Assembly (NCBI GenBank): GCA_016197405.1
Contig: JACPVR010000032.1
Coordinates: 18,526-82,525, forward strand
Direction of reading: 5' to 3'
DNA length: 64,000 bases
Source of the DNA: Mycobacterium sp.
Lineage (GTDB): Bacteria > Actinomycetota > Actinomycetes > Mycobacteriales > Mycobacteriaceae
The notes under the pieces are model-generated. The model was not told the DNA's origin. It saw only the letters and a list, made by a program, of their open reading frames with translations, and did not search any database. The stretch's first letter is position 1; the number at the start of each line of letters is the position of its first letter. The position numbers and the translations under genes were made by a program. Positions 25,293 through 33,764 of the stretch are shown in pieces.

Positions 25293-25844
25293 CTAGCGGC
25301 CGACCGCCAGCCCGTCGGCGAGCAGATCGAGCAACCGTTGTGCCTGCTGTGGTGACGACGCGGTCAGGAGTGTGCCCAGCAGTGCCGCGACGACGTCTTC
25401 GGCGGCGATATCGGAACGCACGCTGCCGTCGGCGGCACCGGCCCGCAGAAGGGTCTGCACCGCGCCGACGATGCGGTCGCGGGTTTGGCTGGGTTGTACG
25501 ACGCCGGCGGCCAGCAGCGCGCGCAGGGAGTCGGCCATCCCCTGCTTGGTCGCGACGAAGTCCGCATAGCGATTCATCCACTGCCGCAGTGCCACCACGG
25601 GTGGGTGACGGTCCAGCAGGTCGTCGGCCGAGGCCGAGACCTCGGCGAGTTCGGCACCGTAGACCGCTTCGACGAGCGCCTCACGCGTCGGGAAATGCCG
25701 GTAGAGGGTGCCGATGCCGACACCGGCTTCGCGGGCGATGCCCTCCAGTGACACGGGTCCGTCGGCGGCCGCGAAGGTCCGGGCGGCGATCTCGAGCAGG
25801 CGTTCGCGGTTTCGGCGTGCGTCGGCACGTATCGGCTCAGCCAT
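25293..25844 (-). CDS. TetR family transcriptional regulator
   Basis: 183 residues with the TetR DNA-binding domain NRERLLEIAARTFAAADGPVSLEGIAREAGVGIGTLYRHFPTREALVEAVY and a helical C-terminal domain. It is clearly related to the TetR at 10772 (same recognition helix GIGTLYRHFPTREAL). It is divergent from an aldo-keto reductase; the start codon itself overlaps the edge of the first of two palindromic operators (CGGAGGTACCTCCG). The operator is so close to the ATG that autorepression is likely. Ligand unknown. Confidence 0.93.
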   Translation of the reverse strand: MAEPIRADARRNRERLLEIAARTFAAADGPVSLEGIAREAGVGIGTLYRHFPTREALVEAVYGAELAEVSASADDLLDRHPPVVALRQWMNRYADFVATKQGMADSLRALLAAGVVQPSQTRDRIVGAVQTLLRAGAADGSVRSDIAAEDVVAALLGTLLTASSPQQAQRLLDLLADGLAVGR

Positions 25845-25897
25845 AGCGGAGGTACCTCCGTTTCTGCTACCGTCGGATCAAGCGGAGGTCCCTCCGC
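25845..25897. promoter_or_regulatory. Twin TetR operators, second module
   Basis: Operator A: AGCGGAGGTACCTCCG (perfect 14-base palindrome CGGAGGTACCTCCG at 25847-25860). Operator B: GCGGAGG-TC-CCTCCGC (25882-25897, perfect 7-base arms), also preceded by A to give AGCGGA. Both lie between divergent TetR and aldo-keto reductase genes and share the AGCGGA half-site with the operators at 11346 and 11381. Confidence 0.75.
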
Positions 25898-25926
25898 CTT
25901 AGTCGAGTATGGCACCGAGGAGCAGC

Positions 25927-26862
25927 ATGACCAACGCGACACGACCGGCGGGCAGAGGCGCGATCGGTGAACTACAGGTGGTCCGGATCGGCTTCGGGGC
26001 CATGCAACTCGACGAATCGGTCACCGCCGAGGACGCCGCCGCGGTGCTGCGCCGGGCCGTCGAACTGGGCGTCGACCACATCGACACCGCATCGTTCTAC
26101 GCGGGCGGTGAGGTCAACCGCCGCATCAGGGCAGCGCTGGCGCCCTACCGCGACGATCTCGTCATCGTCAGCAAGGTCGGTGCGGTGCATTCCCCGGGTG
26201 GCGCGATCCCGCTGGCATCGGCCCAGAAACCGGCCGAGTTGCGCGCCGCCGTCGAAGCCGATCTGCGCCAGCTCGGGCTCGAACGCGTACCGGTGGTCAA
26301 TCTGCGCCGCCTCGACCTCGGGCCCGGCCTCAAGGCCGAAGGTGACCAGATCGTCGACCTCGACGATCAACTCGCCGAGATGATCGCCCTGCGCGACGAA
26401 GGCAAGATCGGGGCGATCGGGCTCAGCGCCGTGCCCCGCGACATCGTCACCCGGGCAGCACCGGCGGGCATCGTATGTGTGCAGAACGCCTACAGCCTGG
26501 TCGATCGCTCGGCGGAGGCCACACTGCAGTTCTGCACCGACCATGGCATCGCCTGGGTGCCGTATTTCCCGCTGGGCTCGGCGTTTCCGGGTTTTCCGAA
26601 GGTCGCCGACAATGCCGTCGCGCGCCGCATCGCCGACGAGCTGGGCGCGACACCGTCGCAGATCGGGCTGGCCTGGCTGCTGGCACACGCACCCAATGTG
26701 CTGCTCATCCCGGGAACGCGCTCCATCGCGCATCTGCAGGAGAACCTCGGCGCCGCCGATATCACGTTGAGCGCCAACATGATCGCCGAACTCGACGCCG
26801 TGGAGACGGTACCGCTACCCCACGGTGATGGCGTCGAGGCGTTCCTTGATGAAATCGGCTGA
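25927..26862 (+). CDS. Aldo/keto reductase, small type
   Basis: 311 residues from the ATG at 25927, which has GAGGAG about 5 bases upstream; an ATG at 25909 is not preceded by an SD. AKR fold with HIDTASFYAGGEVNRRI (catalytic Asp/Tyr), VIVSKVGAVHS (Lys), but the usual catalytic His segment reads VPVVNLRRLDLG, so the His seems to be replaced by Asn or Arg as in some AKR subfamilies. NADP-binding region: IPGTRSIAHLQENLGAADI. Control by the divergent TetR is likely. The last 48 bases overlap the 3' end of the oxygenase gene on the opposite strand. Confidence 0.9.
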   Translation: MTNATRPAGRGAIGELQVVRIGFGAMQLDESVTAEDAAAVLRRAVELGVDHIDTASFYAGGEVNRRIRAALAPYRDDLVIVSKVGAVHSPGGAIPLASAQKPAELRAAVEADLRQLGLERVPVVNLRRLDLGPGLKAEGDQIVDLDDQLAEMIALRDEGKIGAIGLSAVPRDIVTRAAPAGIVCVQNAYSLVDRSAEATLQFCTDHGIAWVPYFPLGSAFPGFPKVADNAVARRIADELGATPSQIGLAWLLAHAPNVLLIPGTRSIAHLQENLGAADITLSANMIAELDAVETVPLPHGDGVEAFLDEIG

Positions 26863-27774
26863 GGTGACCGGCTCCAGGCCCGCCACCTTACCGATCGGTG
26901 GCTGCAGCGGTGCGACGACGGCATCGTGGTTGGCCTCGTAGAAGTAGATCAGCGAGACGAGGTCCTCCTCGGGGGCGTGCGGCTGCGGAGGCAGGACCCG
27001 ATGCCGTCCCGACGGCCAGCGCCGCCCACTCCAATACTCCAGCAGGTCACCGATATTGACCGTGAGCGCCCCGGGCTCCCAGGGGGCGTCTTCCCAGCCC
27101 TCGGCATCGGAGTACACCTGCAACCCGCCGGCACCGGGTTCCCGGTCCAGCACGGTGACGGTGCCGAAATCGGTGTGCGGGCCGATCCGGAACTGCCCGG
27201 GCTCGGGCTCGCCCACCACACTGACCGGCGGGTAGTGGTTGATGTTCATGGTCCAGGTGGGGTGATCGGCGAGTGCGGCGAACGGATTCTCCGGCAGCCT
27301 CAGCGCATGGGCGAACAGGGCCAGCAGGTCATCGGAGATCCGGCGCATGGCGGCGGTGTATTCGTCGACCAGTGTCTGCAGTTCGGGCACCTCGGCCGGC
27401 CAGACGTTGGGCGCGAACCAGATTCGATCCACCTCCGGGTCGCCGACGGCGGTCTCGGCTCCCAGGCTGAAACTCTCCTTGAGATCGGGCGGGGTTTCGG
27501 TGCCCTCGGCGTACGCATTGGCCTCGGCGCCGGGACCGATCCAGCCGTGCCCGCCCACGGGTACCGAATAGCGCGCCTTCACCTCATGGGGCAGCGCGAA
27601 GAACTTCCGGCTGGCCGTGCGCACCCGGGCGGCCAGATCGGTGTCGACACCGTGCCCGGTCACCACGATGAACCCGGCACGTTGCAGGCCCTCGTCCACT
27701 TCGGTAGCGACCGCGTCGGCTTCGGCGCCGCCGGCGTACCAGCGGGAGATGTCAACTACTGCAATGGCACTCAT
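26815..27774 (-). CDS. Isopenicillin N synthase-like Fe(II)/2-oxoglutarate-type oxygenase
   Basis: 319 residues. N-terminal DIOX-N-like region (VVDISRWYAGG ... GFIVVTGHGVDTDLAARV) and a C-terminal double-stranded beta-helix with the iron ligands H200 and D202 (IGPHTDFG) and H258 (PSGRHRV). The usual RxS motif for the 2-oxoglutarate carboxylate appears as L272-V-S274 in EEDLVSLIYFYEAN, so the canonical Arg is missing and cosubstrate use is uncertain. Third gene of an operon with a nucleobase permease and a cytosine-deaminase-like enzyme; its ATG follows the deaminase TAG directly. This suggests a role in oxidising a pyrimidine or related base, which is inference. Confidence 0.85.
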   Translation of the reverse strand: MSAIAVVDISRWYAGGAEADAVATEVDEGLQRAGFIVVTGHGVDTDLAARVRTASRKFFALPHEVKARYSVPVGGHGWIGPGAEANAYAEGTETPPDLKESFSLGAETAVGDPEVDRIWFAPNVWPAEVPELQTLVDEYTAAMRRISDDLLALFAHALRLPENPFAALADHPTWTMNINHYPPVSVVGEPEPGQFRIGPHTDFGTVTVLDREPGAGGLQVYSDAEGWEDAPWEPGALTVNIGDLLEYWSGRRWPSGRHRVLPPQPHAPEEDLVSLIYFYEANHDAVVAPLQPPIGKVAGLEPVTSADFIKERLDAITVG

Positions 27775-28218
27775 CTAGAAGACTCCGATATCCTCGTTCC
27801 ACAGGGCCGGATTGGCGGCGATGAACTCCGTCATCATCGTCACACAGCGCATATCGTCGAGCAGGGTGACGATCACGCCGTGCTCGGCGAGCCAGTCCTG
27901 GCCGCCGTGGAACGTCCGGTTCTCCCCGATGATCACCGCGCCGATGTTGAACTGGCGGATCAGACCGCTGCAGTACCAGCACGGCGACAACGTCGTCACC
28001 ATCACCGTCGAGCGGTAGTCACGCTGACGGCCGGCATTGCGGAATGCGTCGGTCTCACCGTGCACCGACGGATCGTCGTTCTGCACGCGCCGGTTATGGC
28101 CGCTGCCCAACAGCTGGCCATCGGAGGTGAACAATGCCGCACCGATCGGAATGCCGCCCTCCGCCAACCCTTTCTGTGCTTCCGCGACGGCGACGTCGAG
28201 CATTTGTTCCGGTGTCAC
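27775..28218 (-). CDS. Cytosine deaminase-like nucleoside/nucleobase deaminase
   Basis: 147 residues of the zinc-dependent cytidine deaminase fold. Zinc-site residues: H53 and E55 (VHGETDAF), C80 and C83 (TLSPCWYCSG). The whole chain, including GGIPIGAALF, GHNRRVQNDDPSVHGE and the ending NEDIGVF, resembles yeast-type cytosine deaminase (FCY1) more than tRNA adenosine deaminase TadA or guanine deaminase. Expected reaction: cytosine to uracil plus ammonia. It starts with GTG overlapping the permease TGA (GTGA) and ends directly before the oxygenase ATG, so the three genes are translationally coupled. Substrate assignment rests on similarity remembered, not on a search. Confidence 0.85.
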   Translation of the reverse strand: MTPEQMLDVAVAEAQKGLAEGGIPIGAALFTSDGQLLGSGHNRRVQNDDPSVHGETDAFRNAGRQRDYRSTVMVTTLSPCWYCSGLIRQFNIGAVIIGENRTFHGGQDWLAEHGVIVTLLDDMRCVTMMTEFIAANPALWNEDIGVF

Positions 28219-29609
28219 AGCGTGGTGCGCTCACTTTCGATCTTCGGTCGGCACAACAGCAGGTAGCTGGCGCCCGCGAGCAGGAAGCCGACGAAGAACG
28301 TGATATCGCCCAGTTCCGGTACGGCCTTGGCGATCACACCGACATAGATCTCCTGGTTGCAGAAGAGCGCGACGGACACGATCAAGCCCACCAGGAAGGA
28401 CACTAACCCGCCCCAGTTGGCATACGAGCGGTCATAGAGAAATCCGGCGATGGCTTGTCCGCGCCGCAGGTACTGGTCGGCGAAGACCACACCGAGCCAC
28501 GGACCGATCCAGTAGGCGATGATCAGCAGGAACGCCTCGTAGCTGTGCGCGGCATCCGGCAGCGCCAGGTACGCGATGATGAATCCGGCCACGCCGAAGA
28601 AGACCGTCACCAGTGCGCGCGCCACATGGACGGGAAGTTTGATACCGATCGTCACGAATGCCATTGCGCCCGAGTAGATGTTGATGGAGTTGGCCGCGAT
28701 GGCGCCGATCGCGATGGCCAAAAGGGTGGCCTTGGCCAGCGGCGAGGCCAGCTCACTGGTGAACGATCCGGTGGGGTCGGCCAGCGACGCCTCACCGGTG
28801 GTGACCGACGCCGCACCCACGACCTCCAGCACGAAGCAGGAAAGGAACAGGCCCGCCGAGGCGAAAAGCCCGGTGCGCGCGGTGGATACCGTGGTCGGCA
28901 GATAACGGGTGTAGTCCGCCGCGTACGGGGTCCAGCCGGCCGCGTAACCGAACGACGTACCGACGGTGAGCAGGAAGCCGCCCAGTCCCCCGCCGCTTCC
29001 GCCGCCGATCGGCGACCCGATATCGGCATGGGCGAAGATCGCCACCGAGGCCGCCGCGAACACAATGGCCAGCACCGGGAACGAGTACTTCTCGAATGCC
29101 TGCACCAGGTTGTGGCCGAAGAAGGCGAACCCGGTCTGCAGCAGCACGATGATGATCAGGCCGATCACCGGGGCGAACCCGAACAGGGTCGACAACGCGA
29201 ACGCACCGCTGACGCTGTTGGTGGCGAACCAGCCGACACCGGCGGTGACCGACATCAACAGCGAGGGCACCGCGTTACCGCGGAACCCGAACGCCATCCG
29301 GCCCAACACCATCTGCGGCACGCCGTGCAGCGGGCCGCGGGCCGACAGGAAGTAATGCGCGATGGCGCCCAGGCCGGTACCCAGAGCGATACCCGCGACC
29401 GCCTGCCAGAAGCTCATGCCGAATGCCAGTACCGCGAGCATGCCGACGAAGATCGTCGCGAACTCCAGGTTCGGTGACGTCCACGTCCAGAACAGCTGGC
29501 TGGGCTTGCCGTGCCGATCGGCTTCGGCGATGAATTCGTTGCCGCCGGGTTCGACTGCGACGATTCGATCGCGATAGGTGCCGTCGGTGGTGGGCTCAGC
29601 CGCTGTCAT
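28215..29609 (-). CDS. NCS1 family nucleobase permease (cytosine/purine type)
   Basis: 464 residues from the ATG at 29609 (MTAAEPTTDGTYRDRI); an in-frame extension to 29657 is not supported. Twelve hydrophobic helices with NCS1 features: SPNLEFATIFVGMLAVLAFGMSFWQ at helix 1, LSARGPLHGVPQMVLGRMAFGFRGNAVPSLL, GWFATNSVSGAF, YAADYTRYLP and AYWIGPWLGVVFADQYLRRG. NCS1 transporters take up cytosine, uracil, hydantoins, allantoin or thiamin by Na+ or H+ symport. The coupled cytosine-deaminase-like gene makes cytosine or a related base the best guess. It is the promoter-proximal gene of the operon. No dedicated regulator was seen next to it. Confidence 0.9.
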   Translation of the reverse strand: MTAAEPTTDGTYRDRIVAVEPGGNEFIAEADRHGKPSQLFWTWTSPNLEFATIFVGMLAVLAFGMSFWQAVAGIALGTGLGAIAHYFLSARGPLHGVPQMVLGRMAFGFRGNAVPSLLMSVTAGVGWFATNSVSGAFALSTLFGFAPVIGLIIIVLLQTGFAFFGHNLVQAFEKYSFPVLAIVFAAASVAIFAHADIGSPIGGGSGGGLGGFLLTVGTSFGYAAGWTPYAADYTRYLPTTVSTARTGLFASAGLFLSCFVLEVVGAASVTTGEASLADPTGSFTSELASPLAKATLLAIAIGAIAANSINIYSGAMAFVTIGIKLPVHVARALVTVFFGVAGFIIAYLALPDAAHSYEAFLLIIAYWIGPWLGVVFADQYLRRGQAIAGFLYDRSYANWGGLVSFLVGLIVSVALFCNQEIYVGVIAKAVPELGDITFFVGFLLAGASYLLLCRPKIESERTTL

Positions 29610-29694
29610 GCGAAGACTGTGGACCGGCATGCACCGGTCCGCAACCGGAGGGACCAAACCCGTTCGTTCGTCGGGGCCGAGAGCCCCGGCGCCG

Positions 29695-30303
29695 TCAGTC
29701 GAACTCAGGCGACTCGGTGCGGCTGCGCTTGAGCTCCCAGAAATGCGGGTACGACGCGAAGATCACCGAGGCGTCCCACAGCTTGCCGGCCTCTTCGCCA
29801 CGCGGGATCCGGGAGAGCACCGGACCGAAGAAGGCGACGCCGTTGACATGGATGGTCGGCGTACCGACATCGTCACCGACCGCGTCCATCCCCTCGTGGT
29901 GGCTCTTGCGCAGCGCCTCGTCGAATTTCTCGGAGGTGGCGGCCTCGATCAGTTCGGCCGGCAATCCGACCTCGTCCAAGGCCTTGGCGATGACGGCGTC
30001 GAAGTCCTTGTTGCCGTTGTTGTGGATCTCGGTGCCCATCGCGGTGTAGAGCGGCGAGAGGATGTCCGGGCCTTTGGCGTGCTCGGCGGCGATCGCCACC
30101 CGCACCGGGCCCCACGCCTTCTTCATCATCTCCTGGTACTGCTCGGGCAGGTCGCGCCCCTCGTTGAGCACCGCAAGGCTCATCACGTGGAATGACACAT
30201 CGATATCGCGGACCTTCTCCACTTCGAGGATCCAGCGCGAGGTGATCCAGCACCACGGGCACAGCGGGTCGAACCAGAAATCGGCGCGGGACTTCTCGGA
30301 CAT
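29695..30303 (-). CDS. Mycothiol-dependent nitroreductase / DsbA-like oxidoreductase (Rv2466c homologue)
   Basis: 202 residues: a thioredoxin-fold DsbA-like protein with active-site C-P-W-C in WFDPLCPWCWITSRW near residue 15 and a helical insertion. In M. tuberculosis the homologue Rv2466c is a mycothiol-dependent reductase that protects against oxidative stress and activates some nitro prodrugs. cis-Pro loop: VGTPTIHVNGVAFFGPVL. GAGAGGA 8 bases before the ATG at 30303 supports the start. A SigH-like promoter lies upstream (30347-30372), agreeing with known SigH control of the homologue. Cytosolic. The context next to pepN is conserved. Confidence 0.93.
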   Translation of the reverse strand: MSEKSRADFWFDPLCPWCWITSRWILEVEKVRDIDVSFHVMSLAVLNEGRDLPEQYQEMMKKAWGPVRVAIAAEHAKGPDILSPLYTAMGTEIHNNGNKDFDAVIAKALDEVGLPAELIEAATSEKFDEALRKSHHEGMDAVGDDVGTPTIHVNGVAFFGPVLSRIPRGEEAGKLWDASVIFASYPHFWELKRSRTESPEFD

Positions 30304-30346
30304 CGGGGGTCCTCTCTGTCGGACGTGATGGAATTCCGTAGAGCAC

Positions 30347-30372
30347 AACTTATCGTCGGGCCCTGGTGTTCC
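30347..30372 (-). promoter_or_regulatory. Candidate SigH promoter of the Rv2466c homologue
   Basis: On the minus strand GGAACA (30367-30372), a 17-base spacer and GTT (30347-30349) match the mycobacterial SigH pattern GGAAYA-N17/18-GTT. The element lies about 45-65 bases upstream of the ATG at 30303. The homologue in M. tuberculosis belongs to the SigH regulon, which makes the match more credible. Confidence 0.55.
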
Positions 30373-30531
30373 CATTTCACCGTCGGCCACACACACCCTG
30401 CACAACCAGCGCATATGAAACCCATAGGGTGCATTTCTTGACCGAAGCGTGTTCGTCACGTTACCCGTGTGCCTGAAAGTTACCTGCGTTACCAAAGTGT
30501 CAAGCGACACCCGGAGAATTCAGGAGTTTTC

Positions 30532-30936
30532 ATGCGATATCGCAGTTTTCAGATAGGTGCACTCACGGCCACTTTGGCCACCACCGCGGTGTTGTCGACC
30601 GCCACCGCGCACGCCGACACCAATGCAGACTTCCTGCGTCTGCTGTCCAACGCCAATATCGGCTACACCAATTCGGCCGACACCACAGCGCTGGGCAAGT
30701 CGGTCTGCGACATGCTGGTCGAACCGGGCAAGTCGTTCGCCTCGGCGGTCACCAAGGTGCGCAACAACGGTGTCTCGCCACAACTGGCCTCGTTCTTCAC
30801 CGGTATCGCCATCCAGGCCTACTGCCCGTCGATGATGTCCTCGATCGCCGACGGCAGCGTGCTGAACCAACTGGGAAACCTGGACAATCTGACCGGTAGC
30901 AGCCTGCTCTCCGGCCTGAATATCCCCGGTCTGTAG
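30532..30936 (+). CDS. Secreted DUF732 domain protein
   Basis: 134 residues from the ATG at 30532, with AGGAG six bases upstream. Signal peptide MRYRSFQIGALTATLATTAVL with cleavage after AHA; the mature part TNADFLRLLSNANIGYTNSADTTALGKSVCDMLVEPG ... SPQLASFFTGIAIQAYCPSMM carries the DUF732 cysteine pair. A Leu/Ser/Gly-rich tail (NLTGSSLLSGLNIPGL) follows. Exported, function unknown. It is a second DUF732 member in the window (compare 7194-7535). Transcribed toward pepN, 38 bases before it. Confidence 0.85.
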   Translation: MRYRSFQIGALTATLATTAVLSTATAHADTNADFLRLLSNANIGYTNSADTTALGKSVCDMLVEPGKSFASAVTKVRNNGVSPQLASFFTGIAIQAYCPSMMSSIADGSVLNQLGNLDNLTGSSLLSGLNIPGL

Positions 30937-30973
30937 CGCGCACCAGCTGCCGCGGCGGCTAGTGTTGGGCACC

Positions 30974-33562
30974 GTGGCACTTCCCAATCTGACCCAGGAC
31001 CAAGCGGCCGAGCGGGCCGGTCTGGTGACCGTCGACAGCTACCAGATCGCCCTCGACCTCACCGACGGCGCGGGCTCGCCCAGCGAGCGGACCTTCCGAT
31101 CGGTGACCACCGTCGAGTTCGACGCGACCGCCGGGGCGGACACCTATATCGACATCGCCGCCGCGACGGTGCGCAGCGCCACCCTCAACGGACGCGAGCT
31201 CGACGTCTCCGGTTACGACGAGTCGACCGGTGTCGCTTTGAGCGGCCTGGCCGAGCACAATCTGCTCGTCGTCGACGCCGACTGCCGCTACTCCAACACC
31301 GGCGAGGGTCTGCACCGTTTCGTCGACCCGGTCGACGATGAGGTCTACCTGTACTCGCAGTTCGAAACCGCCGATGCCAAGCGCATGTTCGCCTGCTTCG
31401 ACCAGCCCGATATCAAGGCCGCCTTCGACATCACCGTTACCGCACCGGCGCACTGGGAGGTCATCTCCAACGGCGCGACGTCACTGGTGGAGGACGGCGA
31501 CGGTAAAGCAAAGGTGCACACCTTCGCGACCACCGCGCGGATGAGTACCTATCTGGTCGCGTTGATCGCCGGGCCGTATGCGGTGTGGCGCGATGTCTAC
31601 ACCGACGAGCACGGTGATATCCCGCTGGGCATCTTCTGCCGCGGATCGCTGGCAGAGTTCATGGACGCCGACCGGCTCTTCACCGAGACCAAGCAGGGAT
31701 TCGGCTTCTACCACAACAACTTCGGCACTCCGTACGCGTTCGGCAAGTACGACCAGCTGTTCGTGCCGGAGTTCAACGCTGGCGCGATGGAGAACGCGGG
31801 CGCGGTGACGTTCCTGGAGGACTATGTCTTCCGGTCCAAGGTCACCCGGTACTCCTATGAGCGGCGCGCCGAGACGGTGCTGCACGAGATGGCGCACATG
31901 TGGTTCGGCGACCTGGTCACCATGCGGTGGTGGGATGACCTGTGGCTCAACGAATCCTTCGCGACGTTCGCCTCGGTGCTGTGCCAGGCCGAGGCCACCG
32001 AGTACACCCAGGCGTGGACGACATTCGCCACCGTCGAGAAGTCCTGGGCCTACCGGCAGGATCAACTGCCCTCAACGCACCCGGTGGCCGCCGAGATCCC
32101 GGATCTGCACGCCGTCGAGGTCAACTTCGACGGCATCACCTACGCCAAGGGCGCCAGCGTGCTCAAGCAGCTGGTGGCCTACGTCGGCCTGGAGGCATTT
32201 CTGGCCGGGCTGCGCGACTACTTCCGCGATCACGCATATGACAATGCGACATTCTCGGATCTGCTTGGCGCACTCGAAAAGTCGTCAGGACGCGATCTGT
32301 CGCACTGGGGCAGGCAGTGGCTCAAGACCACGGGCCTGAACACGTTGCGGCCCGACTTCGACATCGATGACGAAGGCAATTTCACCCGGTTCAGCATCGA
32401 GCAGGGCGGCGCCGAGCCCGGCGCCGGGGAGACCCGCGTGCACCGGCTGGCCGTCGGCATCTACGACGACGACAACTCCGGAAAGCTGGTGCGGGTACAC
32501 CGCGAGGAGCTCGACGTCGACGGAGCCAGCACCGATGTCCCTGCCCTACAAGGTGTTTCGCGGGGCAAGCTGATCCTGGTCAACGACGAGGACCTGACCT
32601 ACTGCTCACTGCGCCTCGACGAGGGTTCGCTGGCGACCGCGCTGAGCCGGATCGCCGACATCGCCGATCCGCTGCCGCGCACCCTGGTGTGGTCGGCGGC
32701 CTGGGAGATGACCCGCGACGCCGAGCTCAAGGCCCGCGACTTCGTGGCACTGGTGATGAGCGGCCTGCACGCCGAGTCCGAAGTCGGTGTGGCACAACGC
32801 CTGCTGTTGCAGGCGCAGACCGCGCTGGGCTCCTACGCCGAGCCGGGGTGGGCCGCCGAGAACGGCTGGCCGGCGTTCGCCGACAAACTGCTGGACCTGG
32901 CGCGCGAGTCCGAGCCGGGTTCTGATCATCAGCTGGCGTATGTCAACGCGCTGTGCACCTCGGTGCTCTCCCCCAACCATGTCGCGGTACTGGCGACGCT
33001 GCTGGACAACGAGCCAGCCGCGGTCAACATGCCAGGTCTGGTGATCGACACCGATCTGCGCTGGCGCATCGTGACCAAGCTCGCCGCCTGCGGCGAACTC
33101 GACGCCGACGGGACGGCGACACCGTTCATCGACGCCGAAGCCGAGACCGACAAGACCGCCGCCGGTCGGCGCAGCGCGGCGGCGGCATCGGCCGCGCGCC
33201 CGCAGGCTGCCGTGAAGGAAGCGGCGTGGACGCAGGTGATCGAGGACGACACCCTGGCCAATATCACCGGCCGCGCCATCATCGGCGGCATCGTGCAGGC
33301 CGGGCAGGCGCAGCTGCTGGCACCGTTCACGCAGCGCTACTTCGACGTCATCGCCTCGGTGTGGGAGCGGCGGTCCAGCGAGGTCGCGCAGACCGTCGTC
33401 GTCGGGCTGTACCCGTCATGGGATATCAGCCAGGCGGCCGTCGACGCCGCCGATGCGTTCCTGGCCGACTCCGAACTGCCGCCGGCCCTGCGCCGACTGG
33501 TACTCGAAGGCCGCGCCGGCGTGGTCCGCTCGCTGAAGGCCCGGGAGTTCGACGCGAGCTGA
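30974..33562 (+). CDS. pepN: Aminopeptidase N
   Basis: 862 residues from the GTG at 30974 (VALPNLTQDQAAERAGLVTVDSY), matching M. tuberculosis PepN (861). M1-family zinc metallopeptidase that removes N-terminal amino acids from peptides. Seen: substrate-anchoring GAMENAGAVTF motif (here NAGAMENAGAVTF), zinc motif HEMAHMWFGDLV with the downstream Glu in LWLNESFATF, and the C-terminal ERAP1-like helical domain. The start lacks an SD but TAGTGT lies 8 bases upstream, suitable for a leaderless mRNA. Cytosolic; degradation products of the Clp system are natural substrates. Position after the Rv2466c homologue is conserved. Confidence 0.97.
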   Translation: MALPNLTQDQAAERAGLVTVDSYQIALDLTDGAGSPSERTFRSVTTVEFDATAGADTYIDIAAATVRSATLNGRELDVSGYDESTGVALSGLAEHNLLVVDADCRYSNTGEGLHRFVDPVDDEVYLYSQFETADAKRMFACFDQPDIKAAFDITVTAPAHWEVISNGATSLVEDGDGKAKVHTFATTARMSTYLVALIAGPYAVWRDVYTDEHGDIPLGIFCRGSLAEFMDADRLFTETKQGFGFYHNNFGTPYAFGKYDQLFVPEFNAGAMENAGAVTFLEDYVFRSKVTRYSYERRAETVLHEMAHMWFGDLVTMRWWDDLWLNESFATFASVLCQAEATEYTQAWTTFATVEKSWAYRQDQLPSTHPVAAEIPDLHAVEVNFDGITYAKGASVLKQLVAYVGLEAFLAGLRDYFRDHAYDNATFSDLLGALEKSSGRDLSHWGRQWLKTTGLNTLRPDFDIDDEGNFTRFSIEQGGAEPGAGETRVHRLAVGIYDDDNSGKLVRVHREELDVDGASTDVPALQGVSRGKLILVNDEDLTYCSLRLDEGSLATALSRIADIADPLPRTLVWSAAWEMTRDAELKARDFVALVMSGLHAESEVGVAQRLLLQAQTALGSYAEPGWAAENGWPAFADKLLDLARESEPGSDHQLAYVNALCTSVLSPNHVAVLATLLDNEPAAVNMPGLVIDTDLRWRIVTKLAACGELDADGTATPFIDAEAETDKTAAGRRSAAAASAARPQAAVKEAAWTQVIEDDTLANITGRAIIGGIVQAGQAQLLAPFTQRYFDVIASVWERRSSEVAQTVVVGLYPSWDISQAAVDAADAFLADSELPPALRRLVLEGRAGVVRSLKAREFDAS

Positions 33563-33582
33563 GCTCACGCCCCCTCTTTTTT

Positions 33583-33648
33583 CCCGCGAGCGTGCGTGTC
33601 CCCGGCCGACGCGCCGAGATTTCCACGTAGTTTGCGCACGCTCGCGGG
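33583..33648. repeat. REP-like intergenic palindrome after pepN
   Basis: Perfect 14-base arms CCCGCGAGCGTGCG (33583-33596) and its complement (33635-33648) enclose 38 bases containing GCCGACGCGCCGAGATTTCC. It lies between convergent pepN and the DUF5130 gene and can act as a terminator. I recall similar GCGAGCGTGCG...CGCACGCTCGC elements as dispersed repeats in mycobacterial genomes; this needs a genome-wide count. Confidence 0.6.
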
Positions 33649-33764
33649 CATTTCAGAGTGACAGGTCTGGGCATCACGCGACGGCCTCGCTTGGGCCCGC
33701 CCTTGTGGGCACGCAAACAGCCACGCGCTTCGAACCTACGAGCCGAGGTGGCTTCCCGACGAAA

